In this document: positions 1 through 56,000 of the stretch, piece after piece
Layout: each line of letters starts with the position of its first letter
Numbering within the stretch: the first letter of the stretch is position 1
DNA from: Glandiceps talaboti
Lineage: Eukaryota; Hemichordata; Enteropneusta; Spengelidae
Assembly: GCF_964340395.1 (NCBI RefSeq)
Contig: NC_135571.1
Location: 8,200,453-8,256,452, forward strand
DNA length: 56,000 nt
Reading direction: 5' to 3'
Notes under the pieces: generated by a model
What the model was told of the DNA's origin: nothing
The model's input: only the letters and a program-made list of their open reading frames with translations
Database searches by the model: none
Program-made: the position numbers and the translations under genes

Positions 1-609
1 CTCTGTATATTTGATATAATACACCTATTGCTTCTTATTCAGTAAGCATGCATTCGATACTGCCATAATGAGAAGTCATATCATGGCAGGGTGGCTAGTT
101 AACAATACACGTACACTTTCCTTATTCACAGAAAGCAATTCATTGCTGCTGGCTCTGATATGAAAAACAAGTCACTTTTCTTTCCTCTAAGTCATCGAGG
201 GCGAAGACTCTTATCTCTGCCATAAAACGTTACTCACATCTTTTGTTGGGGATTTGACTGTCTTCATTGCATGATGTTGGCATATAAAATGGCATCTCAG
301 GTAATTTCCTTTAAATAAAAATGTATAAAATACGAACGAAACACATTTTAATAAAATTTGTAAAAGATAATGTGCGTCGCGGGACATTTTCCCTGGCAAT
401 CAAAGTTCTATAGAATCTCCTGTGAAGGCTTGTTCCTGGTCCATTTGAAATAACGAAACAAAGTTCCTTGTTTTCAGGGAAATCTGACAATTCTCTATCT
501 TCCCATAGAGCTAACACTGTCCTCGGAGGTCACAGGAATTCTCAAATGGATTGATTTGCATATTGATTTGCCCTCTATTTAAAAAGTCTGTAATGTGACC
601 CCTCATATT

Positions 610-1002
610 TAGGCCTAACAAAACAAATTGTGTGGTTCCGATTACGCTCAAGTTTAGAATTGGTGGGGTAGGTAGATTTTTTATTTTATTTTATTTTTAT
701 CTTTTTTTTCATATGTGAGTGTCTACTTCAGGTAGTTATGTTTTCCATGTGGTCTCTGTGTTGTTGGTTTTTCTTATCAGATGTACAGCCATTGCAGATT
801 AGAAGAACTGTTTAATATTGTCTTTTTAAATTGATGTCATCCACTATTTCTCGTGAGACTTCAGGATTTTCGCGATTTGATTATTGTATTTTCGCGATTT
901 TATTATTTTATTCTTGAACACGTCAAAAAGAAGTTTAGGGTCAGCGTGAAAAACTAGGCGAGGTTGGGTAACGGGAACCAAACATTTTTTTTATTAGGCC
1001 TT
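610..1002 (+). mobile_element. MITE family 1, copy 1
   Basis: About 390 bp with terminal inverted repeats built on AGGCCTAA followed by an A-rich stretch and TGTGTGGTTCCGATTAC. Internal landmarks are AGATGTACAGCCATT and TTCGCGATTT. No transposase is encoded. One of five copies in the window. Confidence 0.75.
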
Positions 1003-1595
1003 ACCTCGATTTTAACATAAGACAATGAGGTTGAGATTTTTTGAACAAAGTAACAGAAAGAAAAATTTGAAGAGTGTATTTCAGAGAAGCATTCTACGTT
1101 TCAAAGTACAACGTTGTATATCTGAGTCGGGAATATATCTCACGGTGTATGTAGCAAAGCAGATTGCGCTATGGGGATCAATTCCCCTGATAATTAGAGT
1201 TTAAATCCCTCCAATCGTTGCCAGGTGTTCATCGATTTTATTTGTTTTCAGGGAATTCGTCATTATCTTTTATATTTCACAGAGTTAATACAATATGCAG
1301 TGGTCATATTGGATTCTAAAATGGCTTGATTTGGTTAGTGGGTTTAATATAATTATGGTCTTTATCCTAAAATGGTGTACGTCGACCCCCCACCCCTACT
1401 TTTTCCCCTTGATTTTGAGATTTGGTGTGTTTTCTTGAAAAATGTAAGGTTTAAGGGACGAGATCAATAGCTCATCAATGTAGGATAAAGATTTCATAGT
1501 GTAGACTTAGACATTAGAGCCCCTCAGACCTTCTAACTAATTTGGCCAAAAAATTAAAATGGTTACAAAGAGCAAATCCTTTTCAAATCTGTTTA

Positions 1596-2996
1596 GTAGT
1601 ATGTAGTGCTTTGAAAACAAATCCAGTATGTAGTAGTATGTAGTGCTATGAATACAAAGCCAGTATGTAGTAGTATGTAATGTATGAATACAAAGCCAGT
1701 ATGTAGTAGTGTGTAGTGCTATGAATACAAAGCCAGTATGTATTAGTATGTAGTGCTATGAATACAAAGCCAGTATGTAGTAGTATGTAGTGCTATGAAT
1801 ACAAAGCCAGTATGTAGTAGTATGTAATGTATGAATACAAAGCCAGTATGTAGTAGTGTGTAGTGCTATGAATACAAAGCCAGTATGTATTAGTATGTAG
1901 TGCTATGAATACAAAGCCAGTATGTAGTAGTATGTAGTGCTATGAATACAAAGCCAGTATGTAGTAGTATGTAGTGCTATGAATACAAAGCCAGTATGTA
2001 GTAGTGTGTAGTGCTATGAATACAAAGCCAGTATGTATTAGTATGTAGTGCTATGAATACAAAGCCAGTATGTAGTAGTGTGTAGTGCTATGAATACAAA
2101 GCCAGTATGAATACAAAGACAGTATGTAGTAGTATATAGTACTATGAATACAAAGACAGTATGTAGTAGTATGTAGTGCTATGAATACAAAACCAGTATG
2201 TAGTAGTATGTAGTGCTATGAATACAAAGCCAGTATGTAGTAGTATGTAGTGCTATGAATACAAAACCAGTATGTAGTAGTATGTAGTGCTATGAATACA
2301 AAGCCAGTATGTAGTAGTATGTAGTGCTATGAACACAAAGCCAGTATGTAGTAGTATGTAGTCCTATGAACACAAAGCCAGTATGTAGTAGTATGTAGTG
2401 CTATGAATACAAAGCCAGTATGTAGTAGTATGTAGTGCTATGAATACAAAGCCAGTATGTAGTAGTGTGTAGTGCTATGAATACAAAGCCAGTATGAATA
2501 CAAAGACAGTATGTAGTAGTATATAGTACTATGAATACAAAGCCAGTATGTAGTAGTATATAGTGCTATGAATACAAAGCCAGTATGTAGTAATATGTAG
2601 TGCTATGAATACAAAGCCAGGATGTAGTAGTATGTAGTGCTATGAATACAAAACCAGTATGTAGTAGTATGCAGTGCTATGAATACAAAGCCAGTATGTA
2701 GTAGTATGTAGTGCTATGAATACAAAGCCAGTATGTAGTAGTATATAGTGCTATGAATACAAAGCCAGTATGTAATAGTATGTAGTCCTATGAACACAAA
2801 GCCAGTATGTAGTAGTATGTAGTGCTATGAATACAAAGCCAGTATGTAGTAGTATGTAGTGCTATGAATACAAAGCCAGTATGTATGTAGTGCCATGAAT
2901 ACAAAGCCAGTATGTAGTAGTATGCAGTGCTATGAATACAAAGCCAGTATGTAGTAGTATGTAGTGCTATGAATACAAAGCCAGTATGTAGCAGTT
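1596..2996. repeat. 37-bp minisatellite array
   Basis: About 37 tandem copies of a unit containing AGTATGTAGTAGTATGTAGT and GCTATGAATACAAAGCC. Unit length is 37 bp with a few shortened or extended units (near 1681, 2105 and 2885). Variants such as GTGTAGTGC recur in blocks (1705-1890 and 1840-2030), showing multi-unit duplication. Because 37 is not divisible by 3, open frames across it are not protein repeats. Confidence 0.95.
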
Positions 2997-2999
2997 GAA

Positions 3000-4295
3000 A
3001 AAAAAATAGTTCTTTTGTTGACACTTTAACGCCATGCATTTACTATGGCGAAAATCCTTCCATTTCTCAATTTGATGACATTAAGACGTATTTGTATTTG
3101 AGGTTTGCAAAACAGATTCCATTGAAGGGGAATTGATTCAGGTAGGATGAGAACTAAAAAGGCTCCCCGTCCCGTAAACGATATTAGTTTTTTTATCCTA
3201 CGTTGAACTGTTGAGTCTGCCTCTAAGATATCTGTTTCAGGGGCATACTATATAGCCACATCAACCAAGAAACTTTAATAACATTACAATTATACTGAGT
3301 TGAGTAACACTGTAGGCTATACATATGTTGTTCAAAGATTCTGCTTTTCCATGTGTGTAAAATATATCTTGGTAATCAGCTCTTGTCATTGCCAGGAGTC
3401 TTTTGTCAATGCCAGGAGTCATGTTGAGCCTGAATGTTACCATCTGTATACCTTTATGGTTTTAAAAGGAAGTCGAATTACCGATACACGTACATTGCCA
3501 CTTAATATTCCTTTCCAAATTTGCCATGGTGGCGCTCTTCTTCCTGTCTGTGTGTACTGGGGGTATACACGGTATAGGTTACTTGGTTACTCATAGAGCA
3601 CTGCTGCTGTTCTTAATGTCTGAACAATACGAAAAACATCCCTGATTTACACTTCTACATAATGCAAGGAACAACACTCTTAAGAAAGGATACTATGAGG
3701 TGATGATACCCCCAATTTGAGCGAGGGCGCTGTATTCTCAATTTCCTGTTTGCAGTCTGCAATGGCCTATTATCATACTTTCATGTCCTACATATTCCCA
3801 ACTAGATTTAACATATGGTACCGTTGCCGTAAAACAGTCTGTAGTATTACGACAGTGATGTCCTCTAGAATCTGCCTCCAAATATGTTATTCACGTACGA
3901 CAATGATTGTCGGAATTTTGCTTCAATAGTGGTTTAATATCAGGAATTGATATGTGACGTATTTTATTTCCAGAAATGATGGTTATTGCAAAGAATCTTA
4001 CCAAAGACTGCTGAGTGCAATCATTCCAATTCTGTATACTCTACTTTGCATACAGATTGCTTTCTCGCCGTGATACATCACCTGTCATTGACCCCTTTTG
4101 ACAATCAAGTTTATATCCTCAAGGTCTTTCCTGATGTTGACGTTGCTAACATAGTGATGAGACTTTCAACGTCTAAAACTTTATTTTACAGACATACTTT
4201 ATTAATAGAAAGAAACCTGAAAAGCCTCGGAACCCATCCATAGATTTGAAATGAATTTGAAAAAAAATATGAGTGACACGTGTAGAGTCCAACCA
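3000..4295. other. Gene-free unique sequence
   Basis: No conserved protein, RNA or repeat was recognised. The short open frames here (for example 3300-3596) show no motif or splice context that supports a gene. Confidence 0.5.
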
Positions 4296-4300
4296 ATGTC

Positions 4301-4578
<278 letters not shown>

Positions 4579-4953
4579 CAGTACATTATACACGAGTATG
4601 TAGATGTGTAACTTGTACAGTAATGGACTTAACCTTGACATGTGTTAAAAAGAGATTACTATACACTATCAATTTGAAACTAAATTGCCTGCTACGGGGT
4701 TATTGAATTACATCCTCCCAATACATTAATTCTGACAGTATATGTATGACGTGTTATTTGTTCACTTAATAGCTTAACAAGCAATATAACTTTGTAATCG
4801 TGTGGTACTTGACCCACGATCCAAGACCTTGTCTAAGATTTCACTCTGTATAAAATTTACCTTGATTGTCACAGAATGGTAACGCTGAGGTGTACTTAAC
4901 GAAGAATATTTTACGAATTACGTGACTTTCATAATAATACATAGTATGTGTTG

Positions 4954-5258
<305 letters not shown>

Positions 5259-5714
5259 TTCTGGTTGTTTATGTTACTGTTTTCTGTTCATACCATTCGT
5301 GAGTGTATACGTATGTTGTTGTTTTGGCCACATAGAGTCTCGTAATAGGTGGTGTTTCATTGGTTTTCATTGTACAGATTTTTGTATAATATATATATAA
5401 TTCTGACGTGTTCCTAACCGGAGACACATTACATGTATATATACCAGAATACAAAACCGCCTAACAGAAATGAAGGTTAATAGTAAGTGTGAAATGGCGG
5501 CAATCATACTACACACATTCAATCAATTCATAATGATAGCGAATTGAACAAAAAAACTGTACACACGCAATAAAACCTACCACAAAGTACGAGAGTGAGT
5601 ATGGATAAAAAATTACTAGATACTCTCATCACTGAATATTGTATGTAAACAGAAAACATGACGTGATTTCCTTCGAATGAGGAAGTCTTGACTTCCTTGC
5701 TAATTCCTTTGATC

Positions 5715-5831
<117 letters not shown>

Positions 5832-6347
5832 GTGTTTGAAACCGTTTGGAATCCCAACCGTTACCGATGTATATGAGACATTAATTCACACAAGTTCAAC
5901 ACCTGAGACCATTTTTATTCGAGTATGAAAAGATGTAAAGAAGTTAACAAACTATAAAACTGAGATATTAAAGATACGCATTGTTCCCATGTTTCAAACA
6001 TATTTACGTGATACAGAGAGGGCGCCCTAATGTCTCGACTCGATTTTCGGCGGAGTCTTGTTTTGTCCGTGTTAGTCTAGTCGTCTTTACTGTATTTTAC
6101 GATTGTACTGTATTTTACTGTCTTGCACTTTGAGTAATATGTTTAAAATATTAGTATAAATTTAAAAAAAAGTATGGGTACAGAGTTGTAAAAACTACAA
6201 TATCTAGACGATCCTGATAAAAGTCAGAATGTAGTAGGATAGGGCATGTAGGACAGTCAGAACAGTCTAGTGTTGCTCAAAGTCGATTCTTTCGTTTTCT
6301 TCTTCTTAGTCTACTGTCTTTGAGGGCGCTTCGGTGAGATCAAACTA

Positions 6348-6388
6348 CGCATGCGTCATACCGCCATTTTGGAATATCTGTCGACAAC

Positions 6389-6391
<3 letters not shown>
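6348..6391 (+). promoter_or_regulatory. PSMA1 proximal promoter with YY1-like and NRF1-like motifs
   Basis: Just upstream of the PSMA1 ATG lie a CGCATGCG palindrome (6348-6355, resembling the NRF-1 core), an overlapping TGCGTCA (ATF/CRE-like) and CCGCCATTTTGG (6361-6372), which matches the YY1 motif CCGCCATNTTG. No TATA box is apparent. YY1 sites close to the start are common in housekeeping genes. The transcription start itself cannot be placed from sequence. Confidence 0.5.
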
Positions 6392-17606
<11,215 letters not shown>

Positions 17607-19760
17607 TGAAACCATTCTCTCAGCATAGAATGTTACAACCATGTCAACCAGGGAATCACTTTCGCTTACATGTGGTAAAAAAAAAAAAATCAAAAAGTAT
17701 ACAAGTTGTTTAACCCGGTATTCCTTTTGTTATAGAATCACAGCTTTTATTTTTGTTATTGGAAAACAGATGTGAATTCTGCATTGCAACTGACTAAATT
17801 GAAGATAGCCCATTTAAAAGCCCACGATTCAGTCCCAGGTTCACTTATTAGCACTGTCTTTTAGTGGAGCCATATAGATTACACAGGATCATTTTTTGTT
17901 CAGGGTCAACTTTTTCTATAGCTCCGCCAGACACCTGTAAAAGTAAAACGTTTTCTGTATGTACCACAACTGTTTATAGCATCCATATTAAGTGTAAAAG
18001 TAACTGTTTCATTTGCTAATTGACCACATCAGAAAGGCCACATGCTAGGCTTGTAAATAAACCAATTGAAACAGTCACTTTTACACTTGAATGCTGTAAA
18101 TGAGTGTAACACATAGAGAAAGTGCTTTACTCCAGTGTTACTGGTTGTAATATGAATGCTATAAATGAGTGTAGCACATAGAGAAAGTGCTTTACTTCAG
18201 TGTTACTAGTTGTATATGAATGGGGAGACAAAACCAAAGATGGACTCAGTCACACTAGTAGTATCAGAATTGGTGGGCAATAACAAAGAAATCATCTGTG
18301 ATATCAAATGCATTGTATTGTTACATATGTACCATTACATGAATGTGTACATATATACTGTTGACATTTTAAAACTGTATTGTATGTACGGTTGATTAAT
18401 GACATCAATGTGTGCATATATTACGGCTAAAATGATGAAGGCTTGGTGTTTCACTCATGTAACATGACATTTAATACACACCCTCAGACAACTTCTAATG
18501 CAAAAGAAACAATTACATAGGTGCCGTGCACAGTGGGGATGTAGAAGTAGTCAAGTTGATATGTTGATTATCAGTTGGAAAGTAAACAATTGCAGCCTTT
18601 AAAATCATCAATTCCATGTATACTGTTTTCATTAGAAGCTTGTTACCGCACTGTGAAAGAATAGCAATGGTTATCAGTGTTCAATGTGATTGGGCAAAGG
18701 ATCCTGCTGTGTTTATGGTGTCTCTGTTATTGTTAGTCTAGAGTTGAAATATGTCTAGCTCTGTCAAAAATGTAATGCCCCATAATTGAAACACCAAGTC
18801 TACATCATTTCAACTGTATTAGCATAATATGTACTGCAGTGTAATATATATACCAAACATATTACTGTATGCCTCTGTCCAAATGCACACATGAGTGTGC
18901 CATGTACACACAATCATGTAAGTGCACATTCATATTATTTTCACAAAAATTGAAGTTTTTGATTAACGTATGGAATACTAATAGAAATCTGTGACAGGAA
19001 AGTGCCAGTTTGGGTACTCAAGGTATTTTCACTCCTGTTTGGATGTTTTCTGTTGCTTTTTCACTAGCTAGTCTTGTGAAGCACAGACTCCAAAAACACT
19101 ACATGGTACATGCACTTGTGCAAATAACTTGAGTAGGCCACACTGCCACCAGTGTGCCCTCTAATGATAGCCAAATTTTATTGTTGCGAGTCAAAATGAT
19201 AAAAAAATGGCATTTTTTGTGAGTCACCACATAGTAAGAGATAGGAGAACACCAAATTTTGGTGTCTCTCTAGAAATTATGTATGTCAGTGGCACGTCAA
19301 ATTGGCTTAGAGGGCACACTGACTGCCACTCACATATAGGTGTCTGTCATATTACATATGGTCCACACTTCTAGACATGCGAAGTTGAATTTCAATGTAT
19401 TTGTTATCAGAACAGTTTTGTTCATAGTCTGTTAAAATATTTCGAAGGCCCCGCTTCTGGTAAACTTTTGTGAAAAGAAAAGAAGGACCTAGCATCTCAA
19501 TATTTGAACATGTATTGTACCAAGCAAACAGGGAACTAAATCTTTCAATGGTTGTACTTCACCATATTACATCTACGTCTAAGCAGCGATTTTGTGATAA
19601 AAGTGATGATGTATATCGGTTGACTTGTAAGTTTATGTCAAGGTAAGAATATTGCAAAAGTCACTACTTGAACACAATATTTGTTTATGTATGTGTTTAT
19701 TCACTGAAAACAATTTTGTAGATGAAATGGATTATTTCAATTTGTCCTCATGGAAATAAA
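17607..19760 (+). promoter_or_regulatory. PSMA1 3' UTR with two candidate poly(A) signals
   Basis: AATAAA occurs at 18055-18060, about 450 bp after the stop, and at 19755-19760. The longer form would give a ~2.15-kb 3' UTR. A ~65-bp unit containing AGTGCTTTACT is tandemly duplicated at about 18089-18216. No other gene is seen in this stretch. Which signal is used cannot be told from sequence. Confidence 0.45.
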
Positions 19761-19793
19761 ACAAACCCAAGTCTTAGTTTATTATACCAATAT

Positions 19794-19799
19794 TTTATT
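19794..19799 (-). terminator. Poly(A) signal of the lipase gene
   Basis: AATAAA on the minus strand, about 275 nt after the lipase stop at 20075; a second one lies at 19778-19783. It sits about 40 bp from the plus-strand AATAAA of PSMA1, so the two 3' ends would abut or overlap. Confidence 0.5.
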
Positions 19800-19877
19800 G
19801 CCTTGAATATTTTTTACTTTGGTGTGACTAAAGTACATATTGACAGGAAATGTAACTGATAAGGTTCTCTGCCTTTC

Positions 19878-20035
19878 GTGTATGTATGTGTGTATGTACA
19901 TGTATGTATGTATGTATGTATGTATGTATGTATGTATGTATGTATGTATGTATGTGTGTGTGTGTGTATGTATTTGTGTGTGTATGTATGTATGTGTGTA
20001 TGTATGTATGTATGTATGTATGTATGTATGTATCC
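19878..20035. repeat. (TATG)n in the lipase 3' UTR
   Basis: Tetranucleotide tract between the lipase stop and its likely poly(A) signal, so it would be transcribed as (CATA)n. Confidence 0.95.
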
Positions 20036-20074
20036 ACACTTTGGCCGTTGGTAGCATTTGGACTGTTACTCCTG

Positions 20075-36151
<16,077 letters not shown>

Positions 36152-36485
36152 TTTTGTCTTGCTCTCCACACTGCACAACTAAGCTTGTAGAATGACCTTT
36201 GACACGTTGTGATATAATTATGACATGGTATCGGTGCATGACAATCACCTATACAGCAGAGTATTTACCCAACTGCCAACTCGAGTAGTAATAAAAGAAT
36301 ATTGACAGGTATAACAGATAAGGGTAGGCAAGGTGATTGTGGGTGGGTGGGGGGAATCCACAGTACAGTTTACGGAAGAAATATGTGTAAAATTACAAAT
36401 TACGAAGATAAAATTTCAAATTTTACATTTACGATGAACAAACTTACGAATTATTAAGAAGCTGGCTTATCTCCAGTGTGACTTT

Positions 36486-36767
36486 GTGATCTTCTGCAGC
36501 CATACACACAGAGTCACACTCTTCGTTCTACAAACAAGAATCTGCTTGCAACAACAAATTACAGACAAGTCACCTATGGAGGTCGTTCATTCTCATATGT
36601 CACCCCCAAACTATGGAACTCTTTGCCACTTGACATTCACCAAGCCTCCAGCCTGGATTGTTTCAAAACAAAACTGAAGACTTATTTGTTCACCAAAGTC
36701 TACAGTGTGCTTTAGCCATTCAGTGCTACTGAACAGAACATTGCTCTGGAAATCGGCGCTATAGAAA

Positions 36768-36825
<58 letters not shown>
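36486..36825 (+). pseudogene. Second LINE 3' fragment with (TTGA)n tail
   Basis: Plus-strand copy of the same LINE family as at 15.6 kb: NYRQVTYGGRSFSYV, PKLWNSLPLDIHQASSLD, KTKLKTYLF, then a stop, a ~70-bp 3' UTR (GGCGCTATAGAAATT) and a (TTGA)n tail from about 36771. 5'-truncated, typical of LINE insertion. Confidence 0.75.
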
Positions 36826-37249
36826 AGACTCAATATCATATTGCCTAATTTTGTGGTCACGGGTTCTCGGCCATAACACAACTTAAGCAGGTAATATATT
36901 TTGTCATTGTTTGGACATTAAAATCAAACAACTCAAACTGTCAGCTGCAGGGAGACAGACAGACAGACACAAGACACACATGGACAGACAGATAGATAGA
37001 CAGACACACACAGACAGAGTCGACAGCCAAACACACACAAGACATGTTAACACACAAACTAACAAGCTAGAAAGCATGCGCGCGCACACACACAGAACAT
37101 ATGTCAGCATGGACATACATAATTTTCGTTACCAGATGTCGAAACGAAAAATGAGTAACAACTATGTATAGGATTGAATATTATAATTACTTTTGTTCAG
37201 TTGACCATAATTCTATTGTACGTGGTCTGAGATGTTTGTTCAAGTCAGA

Positions 37250-38215
37250 AATGGTGGTTGGTCAGGTATGGTGGTTGGTTGGTCGGTCAGGTATCATGGT
37301 TGGTTGGTCAGGTATGGTGGTTGGGTGGTCATGTATGGTGGTTTGTTGGTCAGGTATGGTGGTTGGTTGGTCAGGTATGGCGGTGGTTGGTCAGGTATCA
37401 TGGTTGGTTGGTCAGGTATGGTGGTTGGTTGGTCAGGTATGGTGGTTGGTTGGTCAGGTATGGCGGTGGTTGGTCAGGTATGGTGGTTGGTTGGTCGGTC
37501 AGGTATTGTGGTTGCTTGGTCAGGTATGGTGGTTGGTTGGTCAGGTATGGTGGTTGGTTGGTCAGGTATGGTGGTTGGTCGGTCAGGTATGGTGGTTGGT
37601 TGGTCAAGTATGGTGGTTGGTTGGTCAGCTATGGTGGTTGGTTGGTCAGGTATAGTGGTAGGTTGGTCAGGTATGGCGGTTGGTTGGTCAGGTATGGTGG
37701 TTGGTTGGTCAGGTATGGTGGTTGGTTGGTCAGGTATGGCGGTTGGTTGGTCAGGTATGGTGGTTGGTTGGTCAGGTATGGTGGTTGGTTGGTCAGGTAT
37801 GGTGGTTGGTTGGTCAGGTATGGTGGTTGGTTGGTCGGTCAGGTATGGTGGTTGCTTGGTCAAGTATGGCAGTTGGTCGGTCAGGTATGGTGGTTGGTTG
37901 GTCAGGTATAGTGGTAGGTTGGTCAGGTATGGTGGTTGGTTGGTCAGGTATGGTGGTTGGTTGGTTGGTCAGGTATGGTGGTTGCTTGGTCAAGTATGGT
38001 GGTTGGTTGGTCAGGTATGGCAGTTGGTTGGTCAAGTATGGCAGTTGGTTGGTCAGGTATGGTGGTTGGTTGGTTGGTCAGGTATGGTGGTTGCTTGGTC
38101 AAGTATGGCAGTTGGTTGGTCAGGTATGGTGGTTGGTTGGTCAGGTATAGTGGTAGGTTGGTCAGGTATGATGGTTGGTTGGTCAGGTATGGCGGTTGGT
38201 TGGTCAGGGATGGCT
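37250..38215. repeat. 21-bp minisatellite
   Basis: About 46 copies of GGTATGGTGGTTGGTTGGTC-A. As 21 is divisible by 3, several frames stay open on both strands (up to 332 codons, a Met-Val-Val-Gly-Trp-Ser-Gly repeat). It lies between the lipase 5' end and the lectin 3' end. Confidence 0.96.
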
Positions 38216-38282
38216 GCTCGTAAGACGTGAAATATCCAATAGTTAGAAAGTTTGCATTGAAAATAGATGTCAAAATTGAGAA

Positions 38283-38335
38283 GTCAACAAACAAACAAAC
38301 AAACAAACAAACAAACAAACAAAAAACAAACAAAC
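38283..38335. repeat. (AAAC)n microsatellite
   Basis: Short AAAC repeat beside the likely lectin poly(A) signal at 38409-38414. Confidence 0.92.
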
Positions 38336-38682
38336 ACAGAACTCAATTGTCACGAAGATTAGTATTATCGAGCTTTACACAGAATATAATAGTAGAAGTA
38401 ATGTATTGTTTATTTTCAGCCGTTGTTACATAATTGCCTTATTTCATTTATCGAAATTTGTCGAGAATGACAATCCTTAGATTCTAGCATACGTCATGTT
38501 GTTCAGCCCTATCACATTAGTGTTGAATGTAGTGAGCGAAAATAATTTCAAATTTTGAGCTGAAAATGTTTACTTCCCAAATTATCTTTACCTACCACCA
38601 AAATTACCAAATATGGACATTAATACACATATATATATGTTTCTCTTTGGTGTAACGTATTGGTTTGTAGATATGGTCGATC

Positions 38683-55347
<16,665 letters not shown>

Positions 55348-55349
55348 CT

Positions 55350-56000
55350 AATATATAGCATATAAATTAAAAGGAAAGTATGGCATATCAATAAAAGCTA
55401 GCTGGCCAGACCCGCCAAATGATTTTAACAGCTTATCATAACAGACTGTCATTATACGTGTAATAACAATGCAAATGGAAATTGTATGTAAGATGGAATA
55501 ACGAAAATGGTAATTTACATGTTACATATATATTGTACTGCTAGTAATTTGCATTAATTTGTAAAAATCGAGGTGCAGTTATTTGTTTGGTCAGATTGTC
55601 AAATGTTTCTAGGCCGAAATAATTGACTTGCTGTATATTTAGGTTTGGTGTTCTTGTATTATAAGAATTTAATCTCGTACGTTTAGTGGAATGGAGTTCT
55701 TTTGAATAAGTTCTCGGAAGGGGAACTTGTAAAGACATTGTCTTAAATATCTTTAATTAATGGTTCGATAAAGGGAAAATGTATCATCTTATGATAAATA
55801 GTAAACATTGAACATGTTGTGGGATATAACTACTGGCCTACATACCCCTGGGTAGGTATTTCTGTTACTATAAATCATACCATAAGCCCCTGTAGCTGAG
55901 CAGGCTTAGTTTGAATTCCACTTAAATCTCACTTAGCCATGGTACATGAGAGATAGATAATGCTCATCTACTCAATATTTCTCAAATTAGTAAGGAACTC
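55350..56000 (-). other. Intron of the lectin gene, near-identical paralogue of 50480-51126
   Basis: Long shared stretches include GCTAGC...AGACCCGCC, GGAAGGGGAACTTGTAAA and CCCCTGTAGCTGAGCAGGC. In the paralogue, domain 3B's donor lies at 51147, about 20 bp after the point where this window stops. No exon is contained here. Confidence 0.85.

Noticed and set aside
1135-1215. tRNA-like sequence (GTAGCAAAGCAGATTGCGCT with a GGGGA/TCCCC stem)
   Set aside because: Acceptor stem does not pair and the B-box is degenerate; at most a SINE remnant.
37232-38230. 332-codon frame as a genuine Trp/Gly-rich repeat protein
   Set aside because: Open in several frames and both strands because the 21-bp unit lacks stops; no promoter, signal peptide or poly(A) context.

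Overview
The window is eukaryotic nuclear DNA, almost certainly from an invertebrate animal. Its genes are split by many introns, it is AT-rich, and it is packed with microsatellites, minisatellites, one satellite array and short inverted-repeat transposons. Tandem F-type lectin domains, an UNC93A homologue and the aquatic-invertebrate style of repeats suggest a marine bilaterian such as a hemichordate, cephalochordate or lophotrochozoan. The species cannot be named from sequence alone. No prokaryotic features, CRISPR arrays, rRNA genes or convincing functional tRNA genes were seen.

Layout. 1-6347: no recognisable gene; a 37-bp minisatellite (1596-2996), one MITE and several microsatellites. 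6348-19800 (+): a complete nine-exon proteasome subunit alpha type-1 gene (PSMA1, 282 aa). Introns 4 and 8 carry U12-type (minor spliceosome) signals, and intron 4 holds a hAT-like element with a Harbinger-like element nested in it. 19794-36178 (-): a five-exon class 3 (fungal-type) lipase gene, 335 aa with an N-terminal signal peptide. Its last intron carries a 351-bp satellite array. Its second intron contains, on the opposite strand, a complete three-exon UNC93A-like transporter gene (29914-33123). 36180-38400: intergenic, with a LINE 3' fragment and a 21-bp minisatellite. 38683 to beyond 56000 (-): the 3' part of a very large gene for tandem F-type lectin (fucolectin, FTP) domains. Twenty-one consecutive exons, all joined by phase-1 introns, encode nine domains and three linkers (about 1,396 codons including the stop).

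The lectin gene is the most striking locus. Its domains fall into three subtypes (alpha, beta, gamma) repeated in fixed order with a short linker exon between triads. All domains keep the R-x-D-x4-R part of the fucose-binding motif. The upstream His is kept in alpha and beta domains but is Cys in every gamma domain and Gln in the C-terminal domain. Paralogous introns within this gene also give filled-versus-empty site comparisons that define two MITE insertions.

PSMA1 and the lipase gene converge tail to tail, with their distal poly(A) signals about 40 bp apart. There is no evidence that the genes form a pathway. PSMA1 is housekeeping; the lipase and lectin carry features of secreted or surface proteins. 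Exon coordinates were derived by hand from splice consensus and reading-frame continuity and were not checked against transcripts.
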